Shown piece after piece: positions 1 to 19,590 of a stretch of 62,000 nt of DNA. Source of the DNA: Branchiostoma floridae (taxonomy: Eukaryota > Chordata > Leptocardii > Amphioxiformes > Branchiostomatidae). Location of the stretch: positions 4,553,893 through 4,615,892 of the forward strand of contig NC_049997.1 of NCBI RefSeq assembly GCF_000003815.2, written 5' to 3'. Under the pieces are notes generated by a model, which did not search any database, was not told the DNA's origin, and worked only from the letters and a program-made list of their open reading frames with translations. A program made the position numbers and the translations under genes. How positions within the stretch are numbered: the first letter of the stretch is position 1; every line of letters starts with the position of its first letter.

Positions 1-310
1 TCCGCATTCGAGGAGTTGTGCATCCCTTGAGCACATTACCCTGCTACTGGAAGAGCAAAGAAACTGCTGCCTATGTGGCACTATGCGGGTCTGAAAGAAC
101 AAATTCTTTTGTGGCGTTATGTTGCCTAATTGATTAGGATGTAGAATCAGAATGTACTCGGATTGAATCCCTAACAAAACAGTAGTCTGACTTGTACAAA
201 TGAAGTCTTAGATCATCTAGATTTTTTTTTTAGAAAAATTCAATTAGTCCTTGGCTTGAATTTTTTTGTTAATTTTCCCAATTCTCTATGATGAAAAATC
301 CTATGAAGAA

Positions 311-498
311 TACTGTAAATGCAGAAATGTTTTTGCGGCGGTCGCTTCACCGCGAATTTAAAACCACCGCGAACATTTTTCCACAACAGTAAGAGACTAC
401 AGTGCATGGTGCTACCGCGAAATTGAAACCACCGCGAAAAGTCCATTTTCCTGCTACCGCGAAATTAAATCCCTGCAAACTTAAATGCATTTACAGTA
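311..498. mobile_element. Palindromic CGCGGT-rich MITE, copy 1
   Basis: The ends are inverted repeats, TACTGTAAATGCA at the left and TGCATTTACAGTA at the right. The interior is made of mirrored pieces with repeated ACCACCGCGAA and CCGCGAAATT motifs. Related full-length copies lie at 4110-4319, 34624-34804 and 41234-41441. It is non-coding and lies upstream of the first visible anoctamin exon, so it is probably intronic. Confidence 0.85.
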
Positions 499-737
499 AT
501 CTGTCATCGTGGACAAATTTTTATCATTTCATTCAAATCTGGACATTGTTAAAACTTGAAGCTCACCAATTTTTGTGTGTCAAGGTTTGATGGAATGGTC
601 TTCAATTTTTTCTGACCAGTACATGACAGTACATGTACAGAGCCAGATTCCATCAAAGCTAGAGCTTTCGTTAAATTCTGTGTTGAAATTAATAATGTTT
701 GATGTTGCACCTCCACCCTCTCCTCCCCACCCCCCAG

Positions 738-843
738 GTACCAAGCCTACCGTCACCCCCCAGGCCACCCGAACGAGTACGAGTACACCCTGCACTTCTG
801 GCACACCTTTGCTGCCAGATTTGTCTTCATCGTGCTGTTTGAG
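738..843 (+). CDS. Anoctamin penultimate exon
   Basis: The exon is bounded by CCCCCCAG and GTATGA. It has one leading base and then 35 codons ending ARFVFIVLFE, the start of the last transmembrane helix. Confidence 0.88.
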
Positions 844-1797
844 GTATGACTGAAGAAAACACAACTCTTTAAGAGCTTCAACAAAAGCTAGAAGTCACCG
901 GTCATGACAGTAGTTGTACTATTATGTAACCGCACACTGTACATGTACAATGTATACACTAACTTAATAGTGATTTAATTTTGTACTATAGTTCTATGCG
1001 AAGTCCTCCCTTCGTTTTTTTTTTTTTCAGTTAGACTTGTATTGTACTTGTATTGAATTGTTCTGTCAGTTCATTCTACTATTTTCTAGTGACGCTGAAG
1101 AAGAGTGATGTAATTTTTATGTCACAAAAAACATCTATGAGGAAAAAGTCTTGGACATTTATCCAGCTTTAGAGATTGAATGTTTACCTGGATGTCTAAC
1201 CTTTATAAACTCATCTCATCAAAAGCTTCCAACTCTACAGAATTTTTTTCCATTTACTTAAATGGCCACCATGCAATTAGTCCAAAAGGTCATTACAAGG
1301 TGTGACCCAGAGCCACTCCATGGTTACAGGTTACATTGTAACTGTAACAGTTACAGCATCTCTTCGCCCTAGGTCAGAAACATCATGATTGAGACCAGCC
1401 CAATTGCTATGAGTGTAGACTATTAAACTGACGCAATAGGCGAAGCAGGGGTTACGAAGGCTGCTTGGGAAGTTCCCTATGTAAGCCGGAACGGTTTGAT
1501 CCACTCACTCAAGTCAATAGATTAATATGTAATATAGAGTAAGCGTGGCGGGTTTCTAATTTTTTTTGTGCTAATATTTGTTCCTCCCCATTCCAGCACA
1601 TTGTGTTCCTGATTAAGAACATCCTGGCCTACCTGATCCCTGACGTCCCCCACGACCTCCACGACCTCATCAAGCGCGAGCAGTACCTCACCACGGAGAT
1701 GTTCTTCAGTAATGAGAAGGACCTCCAGCAAAGCATGGACCAGCTACATCACGACACGGACGGTACGCGCCATCGACATGCCCACCACCACGAATAA
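738..1797 (+). CDS. Anoctamin (TMEM16) family protein, last two exons
   Basis: Two exons are visible, 738-843 and 1597-1797. The first starts after a pyrimidine-rich CAG and contains a YxxYRxPPGHPNEYEYTLHFWH block, then AARFVFIVLFE before a GTATGA donor. The second starts after TTCCAG with HIVFLIKNILAYLIPDVP, runs through DLIKREQYLTTEMFF, and reaches TAA at 1795. The YRxPP motif, the hydrophobic FEHIVF helix and the IPDVP motif followed by a charged tail are typical of the C-terminal end of anoctamins, which are ten-helix calcium-activated chloride channels or phospholipid scramblases. The tail resembles the ANO5/ANO6 type, but I do not assign an orthologue. The upstream part of the gene lies outside the window. 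The His-rich end (RHRHAHHHE) assumes no further splicing; a GTACGC at 1763 could instead be a donor leading to another exon, but none was seen downstream. Confidence 0.88.
1597..1797 (+). CDS. Anoctamin terminal exon
   Basis: Phase-0 exon after TTCCAG. It continues the last helix (HIVFLIKNILAYL), then IPDVPHDLHDLIKRE and an acidic, glutamine- and histidine-rich cytoplasmic tail to TAA. Confidence 0.85.
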   Translation, partial: HIVFLIKNILAYLIPDVPHDLHDLIKREQYLTTEMFFSNEKDLQQSMDQLHHDTDGTRHRHAHHHE

Positions 1798-4109
1798 CCC
1801 AAAATTCAACCCCAAACACCCCTGTTCATGAAGTGAACCAACCCTCAACCACAGGCAGTCTGGTTGATGTAGCAGCCTGATCTATTTGTAAATAGGGGTG
1901 GTCAGGGTTGATGAGGAACGTTCTTTAATAATTACTACCTTGAACACCCCTACTTTTAGAGTCAAACTGTCCTCTGCTGCGTCATTGCCTTTTGAAGTGG
2001 ACATTAACATTTTACATTGGGGGTGGACAATGTTGTCATTCAAAAAAAGGCTAGAAAATCTGCTGATCTTAGAATCAAATTTTATCAAAGAGAAAAGACT
2101 ACATGAAATTGATATAAGACGGACTGCATAATTTGTAACATAAAGATTGAAGATATTATAATTGAAAAGTGGAAGTTGAAGTATGACAGTTGTGGAAAAA
2201 TGAACTCTAACTACAGTGATATTTAATTGTGACCATTTTGTAGGAATGTTAACAATTATACTTTGAGTTACATGTAAGTTGTTTAACACATAGTAAGTGA
2301 CTTTTTTATCCAAAACAGCCAAATTCTATATGACACTTCAGATTGCTCCAATAATCAGAATAGTCAGTCCCCACTAAACTGTTAGAAGATTATGTGTTTC
2401 GGGAATCAAATTATATCTATATCAGAAGCAGTTTAATGGGGGTCAATCTTTCAAATGCTGTTTCAAAATCTACTATGCTGTTATGAGGACCATGTGATAT
2501 AGAGCCAATCAGAACTCTTGCAAATATTTTAGTCGAATAATGTGCTTTTCTACTATCAGACTCCAGACTATGGTAAAAGGAGAGATGTTCACAGTGGTTT
2601 TGTGTCGCAATTGTCGTAGTCTTCACCTAAAACCAAAAGGAAAAAATATTGTAGTGTCTTTTCTGTTACCCTAATGTCTCTATCGTGAACTTAGAAACAC
2701 AGGGAAAATTAAATTCATGTGACTGTGCATTTCCCATTTTCTGGGAAATAATAAAAGGAGGGAGTGAATAGATAAAGGGCTACTAATGTAGCAGGGACGG
2801 AAAAAATCCAAACTGTTGAGGTGTTGTGACAAAAAAATATTCAGTCATGTTCCTCAGCAAAGAACATCTGGTAAAAATGTAATATAATTGTATCTAAGGC
2901 TTTCATTACAATTGCTTAAAACAAAGAGTAATTGTTAAAAGTGGAAAAAAGTGCATTATACCAGGGCGTAGAGCTTCAAGGATTTACAGTGACACTTGTC
3001 TGCCGTTATTTTATCTTAAGGTTATAAAGAGAGTTTTGGAGACTGAGGAATACTTTTAAGTTTTAGTTTGGTAAAATAATAGTACACAATATTTTAAGTG
3101 TAATGGCTTGACAATCTATATGTATTATATTGACTGTACTGCAATCTGAGAAGTAGAAATTGTGAGCTCATATTCAAATAATTTTAAACTAATGCTTTAA
3201 TTCTATGAACTGGAATAAACTTTGAGATAGCTGCATATTTGATTCAAAATAAATGTTATACCAAACTCTACACTTCCGGCCCCCTCCCATCTTATTCTTT
3301 TTTTTTTTCTGATTACCTTTTTATTTTTAAACAAACTGTACTTAAATATACACCTTAAAGTTTAAAACTAAAAATTTGAGAAATAACATTGATTTATACG
3401 ACATGTATCCATATTACCCACCTTATGGTCTTCAAAGAATTCAATCAAAGTGTAGCTTTTAATTGAAATAAAAAGAAAACAGGAAATTTGTAAGAATATT
3501 ACTTGTTTTCAAGTCAGTAAGTATATACAGGTATGTCTTGCACCCAAGTATTATTTTGGTTGGTACAGCTCTTTCTTTACTGACCGTACTTGCCTGGAAA
3601 TGTTCATTCATTTGGAGTGTTTTGTTGGTCTTTTGTGTACAAACACAATTTGAGACACAGCGCACAGCAATAACAACTCATTCACAAGTGTCAGTGCTAC
3701 AGTGTTTGGAACAGTGCTGTGTTCTATGCTTCTAAACAGATGTAAAAGGAATATGTTCAATCTAGGAAATAAATTAAAAGTCAAAGGCAGAGCTAGACAC
3801 AGACTGAGGCAAATTAAGTAAACTGCTGTAGATTTGACCAAAAAAATGTTGTACTGTGAGACTCATATTGAAAAATGTAATAACACTGAGCTGAGTCATC
3901 CTACATGTATGTTGTAAATGAATTATGAATCATAGATACAACATGTAGTTTTGTCTGGAACATATTAACTGTAGCCAGGATGCTTCCTACAGTAATGTTG
4001 ATTTTTAACTCTCCTTTTTTTTAAATATTTTGAATATTCCAAATTGTTCACCTGATATGTAAATCTCCAAAGAGATGTATATGATATGATGGGGGCATTC
4101 TCTGTGTTA
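1798..4109. other. Intergenic or 3' UTR sequence, no gene seen
   Basis: AT-rich DNA after the anoctamin stop. AATAAA-like hexamers occur near 3212 and 3247 and could end the anoctamin transcript, but none is clearly preferred. No exon, RNA gene or strong repeat was recognised. Confidence 0.5.
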
Positions 4110-4319
4110 TACTGTAAATGCAGAAATGTTCGCGGTGGATTACTGTTCATGTTTTTCGCGGTGACCACTTCACCGCAAACTTAAAACCACCGCGAAAATT
4201 TTTCTATTGTGGTATTAGACTGCAGTTTATGGTGTTACCGCGAAATTAAAACCGCCGCGAAAAGTCCTTTTCCGCTACCGCGAATTTAAATCCCCGCAAA
4301 CTTAAACGCATTTGCAGTA
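4110..4319. mobile_element. Palindromic CGCGGT-rich MITE, copy 2
   Basis: Starts TACTGTAAATGCAGAAATG and ends GCATTTGCAGTA, with the same ACCACCGCGAA blocks as the copy at 311-498. One terminal base differs (TTTGCAG for TTTACAG). Confidence 0.85.
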
Positions 4320-6335
4320 TATGCCTTTTTTTGCAATTTAATTACGTTTGACATAGAGAAAACAATCAACATTGTTTTTGCCGGTGTGTTCTTCCTTCCT
4401 GTATTTTCTCAAAAGCCTTCTAGTACAATTGTGTATTGTTTAATAGTTTACCCTGTCCTCCAAAAATCAAATGTTATTGAGAATGACCCAGACCTTTACA
4501 TTTCCTTGGAGATTTAAGTAATATGATACAACTTAAAGTCCCCATCCTCTTAAGAAACATTAGGTGTACTTCCCAACTTGTATGCTATAAGGTCTTGTGT
4601 TGCAGTCCACAAAAAGTACAAAAGAACTGTTTTGTTATCATTTCATTGCAGGTGCCGTTCTCAGAAAATCAGTTTATGAGAGGGAGACCAACCTATGATA
4701 ATGGACATAAGTATTGGCTCAGTTCATGCTGCTTTATATAAATCAAAATCAAATCAGAAATAATAAATTATTGAATCAAAATCTTGACAACCCATTTGAT
4801 CTCTCCAACATACTGATTTTCAAATGCCAGCAAAGAACGGATGAACAAATGATCGCTTTACTGTAGTCTTGCACAGAAATATTGCAAAATACATAATATT
4901 ATATTTCTTCTAGTTTTTGTGGACCTTAATATATGGCTTTATAGTGTACAGCTATGGGTATTTTGTTTTCCTTTCTTTCTTACTGTTGTAAAGAACTTGC
5001 TGAAATAACATTGTAGCTGCTTTGGTAACTTGTTCATGTTATCACATGTTGTTTCTTTTGCACCATTTAGTGACTGTATATGGACTGGATCATTATTTTG
5101 CCACCATGAATTTGTTTCTTTTTGTTTTAGTATTCTTAAATTCATTCAAGTATTCTTAAGGTTACCCAAGTATTTGTATACATCCAAAGATGTGCAGATA
5201 TACAGAAATGATACGGCAGATGGAAAGGAGTTATGAATATTTTTTGATTTTTCGGCTTTCAAAACATATTTTAGAAGTTGTGAAAAAATATTACTAGTAA
5301 TAGTATTTTTAAAGAATTAATGCCTGATTTTCAACTGTAGTATGAATGCAAGTATATTTAGTATTTACATTTTTTTCAAATGTAGTCTATAATAACGAAA
5401 TAATACATTTTTGTAGTTGTAGCTATACATGTAGTTTATTATAGGTGAAATTAAGCGGAATACAGTAGTTTTTTACTGCATTTTGATCACTGAGTTAAAC
5501 CGACTAAAAGATATAATTTCAGTCTTCACTATCATTCAAATCTACTGTTGATTGTAAATATATTAACTCTATGTTGTGTACTAACAAATTGTAAATTGAA
5601 AACTGTGCTCTTGTAATGCTTTGTCCAAATTACTATGCCTTCGATACCAGGACTTATAAGTGTATAAGTGTATTTCTGCCAGCAGTACCTTTCAAGAAAT
5701 GCTCTTAACCAAAATTTCGTACGTACTTGTCTCGGGGTTGCTGCAAAGATTTGTAAAAGACTTCTAGATCGCTTTGGTCGGAGTGATTTTCAATGTTTCC
5801 GTAGTCTGAATAGTGTGAGTACTAGTAATGACTATGCGTGGAAAATTGTACAAAATTTATACAATAAATTTTCACAACAGATCTTCTTTGTGACTTGTTC
5901 TTGTATTAATGCAAGGGAAATGTAAATGTAAATGGACTTCTTAATAATTATTAGTTCACGAAGGAATACATGTAACCGCCTTCTAGTGTGCGTCGGCTGC
6001 AGTTAACATGAAATCCACAGGGCGTAATACATAAGTTTGTTTTAAAATATGACTTCAGACTATCCGAATTCGAACACATTTATTTTCTGTTCATTTGTCC
6101 TGAATAGATTTTGAAGCGTCGAAGCTTCTCTCTAATAGTTTTCTTTCTACCAGACCGTGATCGCACTGCGCTCTCACTGAGGCCTAAAACTTTGATTTTA
6201 GAATGAATATCTTAATACAAAATGTAAAAGTGTGCCTGAAAATTTTAGGTGGCAGAGAGAGCGCGATGAAAAATGGGGTATAAATCGCACTAGGTGAAAT
6301 ATTTTGTTCCGGTACCTCAAGTCACACCCCTTGGA
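4320..6335. other. AT-rich intergenic DNA, no gene seen
   Basis: Several stretches carry short open frames but none has recognisable protein character. An AATAAA occurs near 5862. I see nothing else to annotate. Confidence 0.5.
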
Positions 6336-6354
6336 CCCCCCCCCCCCCCCCCCC
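6336..6354. repeat. Poly(C) tract
   Basis: An uninterrupted run of 19 C. Similar C or G runs occur at about 34159-34173, 42922-42935 and 50454-50468. Length is prone to assembly error. Confidence 0.9.
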
Positions 6355-6599
6355 AAAGAAATAGATTTATCTACACTTTTCACTTTTAATCTACATGTAC
6401 CTGAAAAATTTTCATTTTCTATAGAAATAATTGACAACAGAGCTAAAATGTACACTTAAAGTCCAATGTTGCAATGAAGTGACCTCAAAAGTCTATGGGA
6501 TGGGAGTTTAGTCAAGTCAAGGTCAAGTAGAGGATGTTGGATCTTCTGAGGTTTATCAACCCTGAGTTTTAAAATTTATGTAGTTACTCATACTGAACG

Positions 6600-6752
6600 T
6601 AACCTGGTACCCAGTCTACGGCGGGGCACTGCCATGGATAAAACTCCTACCGGTAGCGAACGATTCTCCTGGCGATTAAGAGCTACATCTTCCCCGTAGA
6701 GTACCTGCTCTAGCTACATAGGCCAAGCCACGAATAGTCTGGCTACCAGGTT
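6600..6752. mobile_element. Short MITE with AACCTGGTA ends
   Basis: Left end AACCTGGTACCCAGTCTA and right end TAGTCTGGCTACCAGGTT are imperfect inverted repeats about 150 bp apart, with no coding content. Inferred non-autonomous DNA transposon. Confidence 0.65.
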
Positions 6753-6771
6753 TTACTAAACTGTGAACATA

Positions 6772-7123
6772 AGGCCACACCAATTTAATTTCTTGGTTCA
6801 CAGATTTTTTCATAAAAAATATGGAGCGAGAGGGCGAAATAAAAATAAAAATTGTAAAATGGCTGGGGTAAAGGTAACGACTAATCCAAAACATATAGAA
6901 AAAAGTTTTCAGCATGAAAAAAGTACAAAAACACTATTATTGTACAGTAACAGCACCTGTACCCACACTTTAAGGAGCTTATAATATAAAGGCCAATTTG
7001 CTACAACAGAAAGTTGGTGAATGGTTTCATTAATGGTGAAAATTTGCTGAGTGGTAATTTTTTTTTTTCCAAAAAATAGGATCGAGCGAATCCGTGAACC
7101 AAGAAATTAAATTGGTGTGGCCT
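6772..7123. mobile_element. MITE with about 36-bp terminal inverted repeats
   Basis: Left end AGGCCACACCAATTTAATTT is mirrored at the right by AAATTAAATTGGTGTGGCCT. The match continues inward through CTTGGTTCAC. The interior is AT-rich and lacks a transposase frame. Confidence 0.8.
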
Positions 7124-7129
7124 AACATA

Positions 7130-7960
7130 TCAAATGTAAATGCAAAAAAATACAACAGAGAAAAGATTTTCCCATACAGTATAGCTTTATTGAAACTTTA
7201 AAACCAGGAAAAATGTTGTTTCAGAGAATTAATATGCAATGACCTTACACATTTCTGAAAGTATCCATGCATATGGCAAAGTACACGTGATGACATATGT
7301 GATTACCATACATGACAGTGACAACTTCAAGTCATTGTAAAACACATTTTGTGTAACTTTGAACAATTCTTTATGCTAAAAGACAAGTATTCCTGTTCTT
7401 TATCCTATGATATTATATAATATTATTTCAATGGTATTCTAATTTATATATCGATATCGCCTATCATAAAATTACAAGAAAAATCCATTTCGAAGAATAA
7501 TCTTCATTCATATACTTCCTTATGGTATCTATTTGATACATTTGCATAATATGGCAAGATTTGTGTATAAGCTGTATTGTCTATTGAACGTGTATATTTT
7601 ACTTTATCGCAGAGTAAGTTCAGTGATTGTAATTAAAGTAATTCAGAAGATCTGTAGTTGACAAAAAGTACAACCGTTACAACAATGACAGTCATTACCA
7701 TTTTATAAGTATGTGTGGACTATGAAAAGAATAGTTTTTTATGCTAAATCATCAAGATTTAGCTGATAAAACTACTGTGATAATACCAATTAATGCAGTA
7801 CATGTACATGAACATGATTAAGTTCATATGTACCAATGTAAATTAAGGGGTAATGGAATGTAGACTATAGTTTTGAATGTGCTACTTTTAAAGTTTCAGT
7901 TAAGCGGTAAGCTTTCATGACAATATCTACCAACAATATAGGTCTGACGAAATAAAACAC
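7130..7960. other. AT-rich intergenic DNA
   Basis: No exon, RNA gene or clear repeat was recognised here. Confidence 0.45.
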
Positions 7961-7969
7961 AACAATCAT

Positions 7970-8595
7970 GCATTTGCATCGCTATGGCATGACAGAACTA
8001 TAATAATAATAAATAATAATACCTTGTTAGCTATCGTATTAACTAATCAACAAACATTCAATACCAATGAAAGCAGCTTCTTTGGAATAATAAAACTCCT
8101 TTGCTTTTTTCAATAACTTGATAGAAAATGCAGCTGATTATTAAGTACTAGTTTGTTTGTAACTTTGCTAGAATAATATATGTAAAGTAAAAGAAAGAAA
8201 AAAAACTAAACTTTATTTCTGTATGGGTTCAATCCCAACGCCCAAACTCCCCATACATTACACTTTTATGACAGTAATTGTCAGCAATACATTGTTTTGA
8301 CCAAACAATAGACAGCAATCATGCATTTGCATGGCTGTGAAAATCAGACCTATTATAATACCTTGTTAGCTATTGTATTAAATAGTCAACAAACATTCAA
8401 TACCAATCAATGAAAGCAGCTTCTTTGGAATACTAAAATTCCTCTGCTGTTTTCAATAACTGGCTGGAAAATGCAGTTGACTATTATTATAATTAAGTAC
8501 TAGTTCGTTAAGTAACTTTGCTAGAATAATATATGAATATATATGTAAAGTAAAAGAAAGAAAAAAACTTAGCTATATTTCTGTATGGGTTCCTG
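7970..8595. repeat. Imperfect tandem duplication of about 300 bp
   Basis: Two diverged copies, about 7970-8230 and 8320-8592, share ACCTTGTTAGCTAT, CAACAAACATTCAATACCAA, AAAGCAGCTTCTTTGGAAT, AAGTACTAGTT and TTTCTGTATGGGTTC in the same order. Unit spacing is about 355 bp. It lies just beyond the 3' end of the cathepsin D gene. Confidence 0.85.
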
Positions 8596-8627
8596 TGGCC
8601 AAAAGGTGGATAGTACTCGTCGGAAAC

Positions 8628-8633
8628 TTTATT
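8628..8633 (-). promoter_or_regulatory. Candidate poly(A) signal for cathepsin D
   Basis: AATAAA on the minus strand, about 295 bp beyond the cathepsin D stop. It is the first perfect hexamer I noticed downstream; its use is inferred. Confidence 0.4.
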
Positions 8634-8654
8634 CTAGAATGCCACCGACGTATA

Positions 8655-8856
8655 ACGTAGATTCACCTTTATCCGTCGGGAACCTTTATCCGTTGTATTG
8701 AAAAGCAGTGTTTAAGGGACATCAAGACGACGGAAGGTGGTTTTTAGACTGAAATATTTTCAAATATTCTAGTTTGATACCAACGCTCGTAGACTTGATA
8801 CCCTGTTTTTCAATACAACGGATATAGGTTATCCTGCGGATAAAGGTGAACTGGCG
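8655..8856. mobile_element. MITE with TTCACCTTTATCCG ends
   Basis: Left end TTCACCTTTATCCGTCGGGA followed by TATCCGTTGTATTGAAAA is mirrored at the right by TTTTCAATACAACGGATA and CGGATAAAGGTGAA. A half copy lies at 9831-9880 inside the cathepsin D gene and a diverged copy near 56022. Confidence 0.8.
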
Positions 8857-8927
8857 TTATCTATTCCTCAATCCTCCCTACCGGATCGTGGAGGTACGGA
8901 ATTCTATCCACTGCATGACCGTTGCTA

Positions 8928-15680
<6,753 letters not shown>

Positions 15681-15691
15681 CACGTCAGGGA

Positions 15692-15697
15692 CACGTG
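15692..15697 (-). promoter_or_regulatory. CACGTG box just upstream of the cathepsin D ATG
   Basis: A palindromic CACGTG lies 12 bp upstream of the start codon, in the 5' UTR or core promoter. It is a candidate TFEB/USF-type site; no TATA box was evident. Confidence 0.4.
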
Positions 15698-15699
15698 TT

Positions 15700-16500
15700 C
15701 AGGTACAGTTGTGCTCGGAAACAGGACAAGATCAGGGCGTGTTGAACAGGAAGACTTCTGAGTGAAAAAAAAAGAGAGGAGAAATGTCAAAATGTTGAAT
15801 AGACTACTGTATAACGGGAAAAAGTTAAATTCCCTAACTCCCTAGTAATGTATTACACGAATTCCTCCCATAGGCTGTGAACAACACTTCTGTTAATTGC
15901 ACGGGATCCCAAAATCCGCAACCGCTAAAGACCAGCTGGATAAGTTCGCATTGTTGCACCACCCGGATAATTGCACGAAATATGCTGACAAATGAGCTGT
16001 GCAATTAAACGGCTTCTACAGTATATGCTTATTTTGTGGTGGAAAAGACAGTATAGCTTATACACACACAAAAAATCCTCCAGGTTAGGTGAATGTCCCT
16101 CATTCTGGGGTATAACTGACCCGCTAATTTTAGGCAATTTCTCAGGTTAGATAGTTGAACAGCAATACATCAATTCAGCACACGACATCCATGCAGTTGC
16201 CCATAAGCAAGGAGAGGTCAAAGTACATTAGACACATGTAGAAAATATACAAAACATCAGAAGCCCTGCTGCGAACCGAAAATCAACAGTTATCTACGTG
16301 TTTGTATACCAACAGGCCAAATATCATCACAATTAATACAGTTGATTGATGTGGGAACTCTCGCAAGTAAACATATAAACCCAAATTCAATTTTCACGAA
16401 TGTAAAAACATCCCCCACGTTAATGTTTTATATTCAACTATCACCCCTCAGAAGAGAACAGAAAAGAAGACATATCATGAGATTGTGAATATACTGATTT
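15700..16500. other. Region upstream of cathepsin D, no second gene seen
   Basis: Contains the presumed cathepsin D promoter next to the ATG. The rest has no recognisable exon or RNA gene. Confidence 0.4.
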
Positions 16501-16634
16501 GCCCCTCCCGTGGGAATGCCAAGATGTCTGTTTGTACAGTGCTTCCCTCGCAAGCGATAAACAAGTGCCGTACAGTACACGTGTAATTTTTTCACGTTTT
16601 AGTCCATGTAATGCGGATCGTTATGAAACGAACC
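16501..16634. repeat. Promoter-like module P, copy 1 (truncated)
   Basis: Begins at GCCCCTCCCGTGGGAATG and keeps TCACGTTTTAGTCCATG and ATGAAACGAA. The CCAAT part is missing. Confidence 0.7.
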
Positions 16635-17070
16635 TAATCAGAAAGAACTGTAACTAAGTATACAGATTTAAAGGGGTCCCATCGCGCCTATTCATTCACA
16701 TCTACATTACACTACCCCCAGATGACCCCATCAGGGGTAAAGTAGGGATGAATGATGTGGTCTGATCTCAAATGGCCAGAAAAACAAGTGAAATATAAAT
16801 TGATTAGGCCCGAGGCAATCAGTAACGGTGTTTCAAACATGGACGCATAATCTGTACAACTATTGTCCAGAAAAGCAACAAGAACAACAGCTTTCAAAGA
16901 GACTCTGAGCCTTATTACTATTTATTTAAATCAAACTAAACAGAACATGAGGCAACACGTTTAACCGGTATATACCCAGGAGGGATGTTTCCGTCGGTGA
17001 CCTGTAGATAAAAGGCTCCGTCTAGAAGTAGCCTTGTCTTGAGAGAGTCTTGTGCAGAGAAAATAAAGCG

Positions 17071-17266
17071 ACTTGTGTCCTTCTACCTATCACCCGATAA
17101 ATCTGGCCAATCACGTAGCTTATATTGCAGCCCCTCCCGTAGGAAAGCAAAGATGGCTCTTTGGACAGTGTTGTACTTAGAAGGGGCCAACAAGTGTCAT
17201 ACAGTACACGAGTCACTGTTTCACGTTTTTAGTCCATGTGGTGGGCAGGGTTATGAAACGAAACTA
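17071..17266. repeat. Promoter-like module P, copy 2
   Basis: GGCCAATCACGTAGCTTATA, GCCCCTCCCGTAGG and CAAAGATGGCTC are all present, followed by the AGTACACGAGTCACTG tail. Confidence 0.8.
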
Positions 17267-17700
17267 AATAAACAGCTCTCAAGAGGACCCAATAGCTAGG
17301 TCTGTTCTATGATGAGAAATTAACAGAAAAACCTATTGAAATAAACGCCGACCTGGTACCAGGGCATCAGAAAAGATATTTAAAAGATACATTGAAACAC
17401 CATCTTTACCACAATTGTTAACAGTGCCGCCACGCATTTCTACAATACCAGGTCACCTAATAACGGCACCGCATCGTCCTCCTTTTCAAATATCCTCAGC
17501 CACCCGCCCCTACCACAACTACGTCTTTTTTTGGCATTTCCCTCACCGTTGCGACAAAGATATAAGCAGCTATGACTTAAGCTATTTGTTCTCCACAAAT
17601 TCACAACAAAGACAGGGATCCATATCTCAACCTTATACGCTATATCAGCTTTACATGTTCAAACGGTACATACCTAGGAGGTATATCTTGCCCCTTACTT

Positions 17701-17824
17701 GGCAAAGCTAACTCTCAGGACAGTGCTGCTTTTGGAAGGGAGCAACAAGTGTCATACAGTACACGAGGCACAGTTTCACGTTTTTAGTCCATGTGATGGG
17801 AAGGGTTATGAAACGAAACTAAAT
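17701..17824. repeat. Promoter-like module P, copy 3 (5' half missing)
   Basis: Only the downstream half remains, from GGCAAAGCTAACTCTC through TTATGAAACGAAACT. The CCAAT and GC boxes are deleted. Confidence 0.75.
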
Positions 17825-19389
17825 AAACAAATCTCAAAGGGGATCCTATAGCTAGATTCGTTCTATGATAAGAAATTAACAGAAAAACCAATTGAAATGA
17901 AGGCCAGCCTGGCACCAGGGAATCAGACAAGATGTTTAAAAGACACAATGAAACACCATGTACCATCTTTGCCACAATTGTTAACAGTATTCCCACATAG
18001 GACAAGATAAGCATTACATTGTAACTAGAACAACAGCTTTTATAAGGTGACCCCGGGCCTTCACACGTCCTACTTGAAAGAAGAAAAATGAAAAGGTCGG
18101 AAAAATGGCATGAAACTTGGTTTGACCACTCTCTGACGAAATCAGTATAATATATAGTTAAGAATTTGTTCGTAATGTGTAAGCTTCTTCTTTACAATCC
18201 ATGATAATTGTGACGCTTAGAATTACACTTTATCAAAATACAGAAGAGCGCAAAATATGGAATACATGACTGTGTAGGTGGCAATCTCAAACTCTGTGGT
18301 TATGAAATATTATAAACTGATACAGCCCAAAAAGAACAATCAACACTGATTTGCAACAACATGTAGAAGTCTACAGAGGATGATATTGATTTTACGTAAT
18401 AATGGAAGGAATGGCGAAGACTTGTGCTGGAGGCTAGCATAGTCCCCGACCCTCCTGATGAGGATGGGACTAGGTGAGGTGAGGGTGAATAATGGTCAAC
18501 AGCTGCTCCAAGTATCGGACATAGTAGTCACACAAATTTCAAGGTGACCCCGGGCCTTAACATGTGATGTACAGGTAAAGAACATCAGAAAGATATAACG
18601 TCAAGAACATCAGAAAGATATAACAAAATGTGTACTGACTAAGCCCTACTAAAATCAGCAATGGCCATAAAAAGTGGTTCTATCATGTTACAACCATTGG
18701 TATCTGTGGCTATAACATTAGACACTACGTAAACTAAAAAAAAGAAGAAGACAAGCTAGCTGTATAGATTTCAAGGTAACCCCGAGGCTCTTTATGTAAG
18801 AAAAGAGAGCATTTCAAGGCCAAAAAGCTCTGACATATATAGGCTGACAACAACCTGATTGATCCAGTTAAAAATATTCAAATGTATAAGGACTATGCCA
18901 CCACCATCTTTACAACCATTGTTAAATGTGACTCTCAAACCGCCATTTCGCTACAAATACCAACCGATGACCAAGCTCTCAGTACGCTCCACAAAGTTCG
19001 GATTACCTTTAGTTCTCTTGCTAACAGTGCCTTATTGTAATTTTGGAAACAGACCGAAACGCGTTGCTATACGTATACCTAACTACTCATCCTCAATCCT
19101 TCCACAACTACGTCGTCATTTTTCGGCATTTTCCTCCTTCTTACGACCACGTTGAATAAGGTAGGGATGTAGCGACCTTTTTTCCAAACTTCTACGACGA
19201 AGACAGGAATCCGTACGTAAAGCTAACACACTAAATTAGCTATAACGTTATTAAAAGCTGAACTAAATTAAACACGACATGATATGTCACGTTTAACCGG
19301 AATTTACCTAGGAGGGATGTCTCTGTCGGTGACCGTCTAAAAGCACGTCTTGTCTTCAGAAAGCCGGGAAGGAATTGATAGAGAAAATG

Positions 19390-19590
19390 CAGCTATTTTT
19401 GTCCTTCCACCTATCACCCCATAAATCTGACCAATCACATAGCTTATATCCCAGCCCCTCCCGTGGGAAAGCAAGGATGGCTCTCTGGGCAGTGTTGTCC
19501 GTAGAAGGGAGCAACAAGTGCCATACAGTACACGGGGCACTGTTTCAGGTTTTTAGTCAATGTGGTGGGAAGGGTTATGAAACGAAACTA
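19390..19590. repeat. Promoter-like module P, copy 4
   Basis: Contains GACCAATCACATAGCTTATA, CAGCCCCTCCCGTGGG and CAAGGATGGCTC. Both strands are open for about 65-85 codons. Confidence 0.8.

Noticed and set aside
580-864. Minus-strand 94-codon frame opposite the anoctamin exon
   Set aside because: It is a shadow of the plus-strand exon, whose protein matches a known family.
8213-8236. GGGTTCAATCCC resembling a tRNA B box
   Set aside because: No A box or cloverleaf could be drawn around it, and the stretch is part of a tandem duplication.
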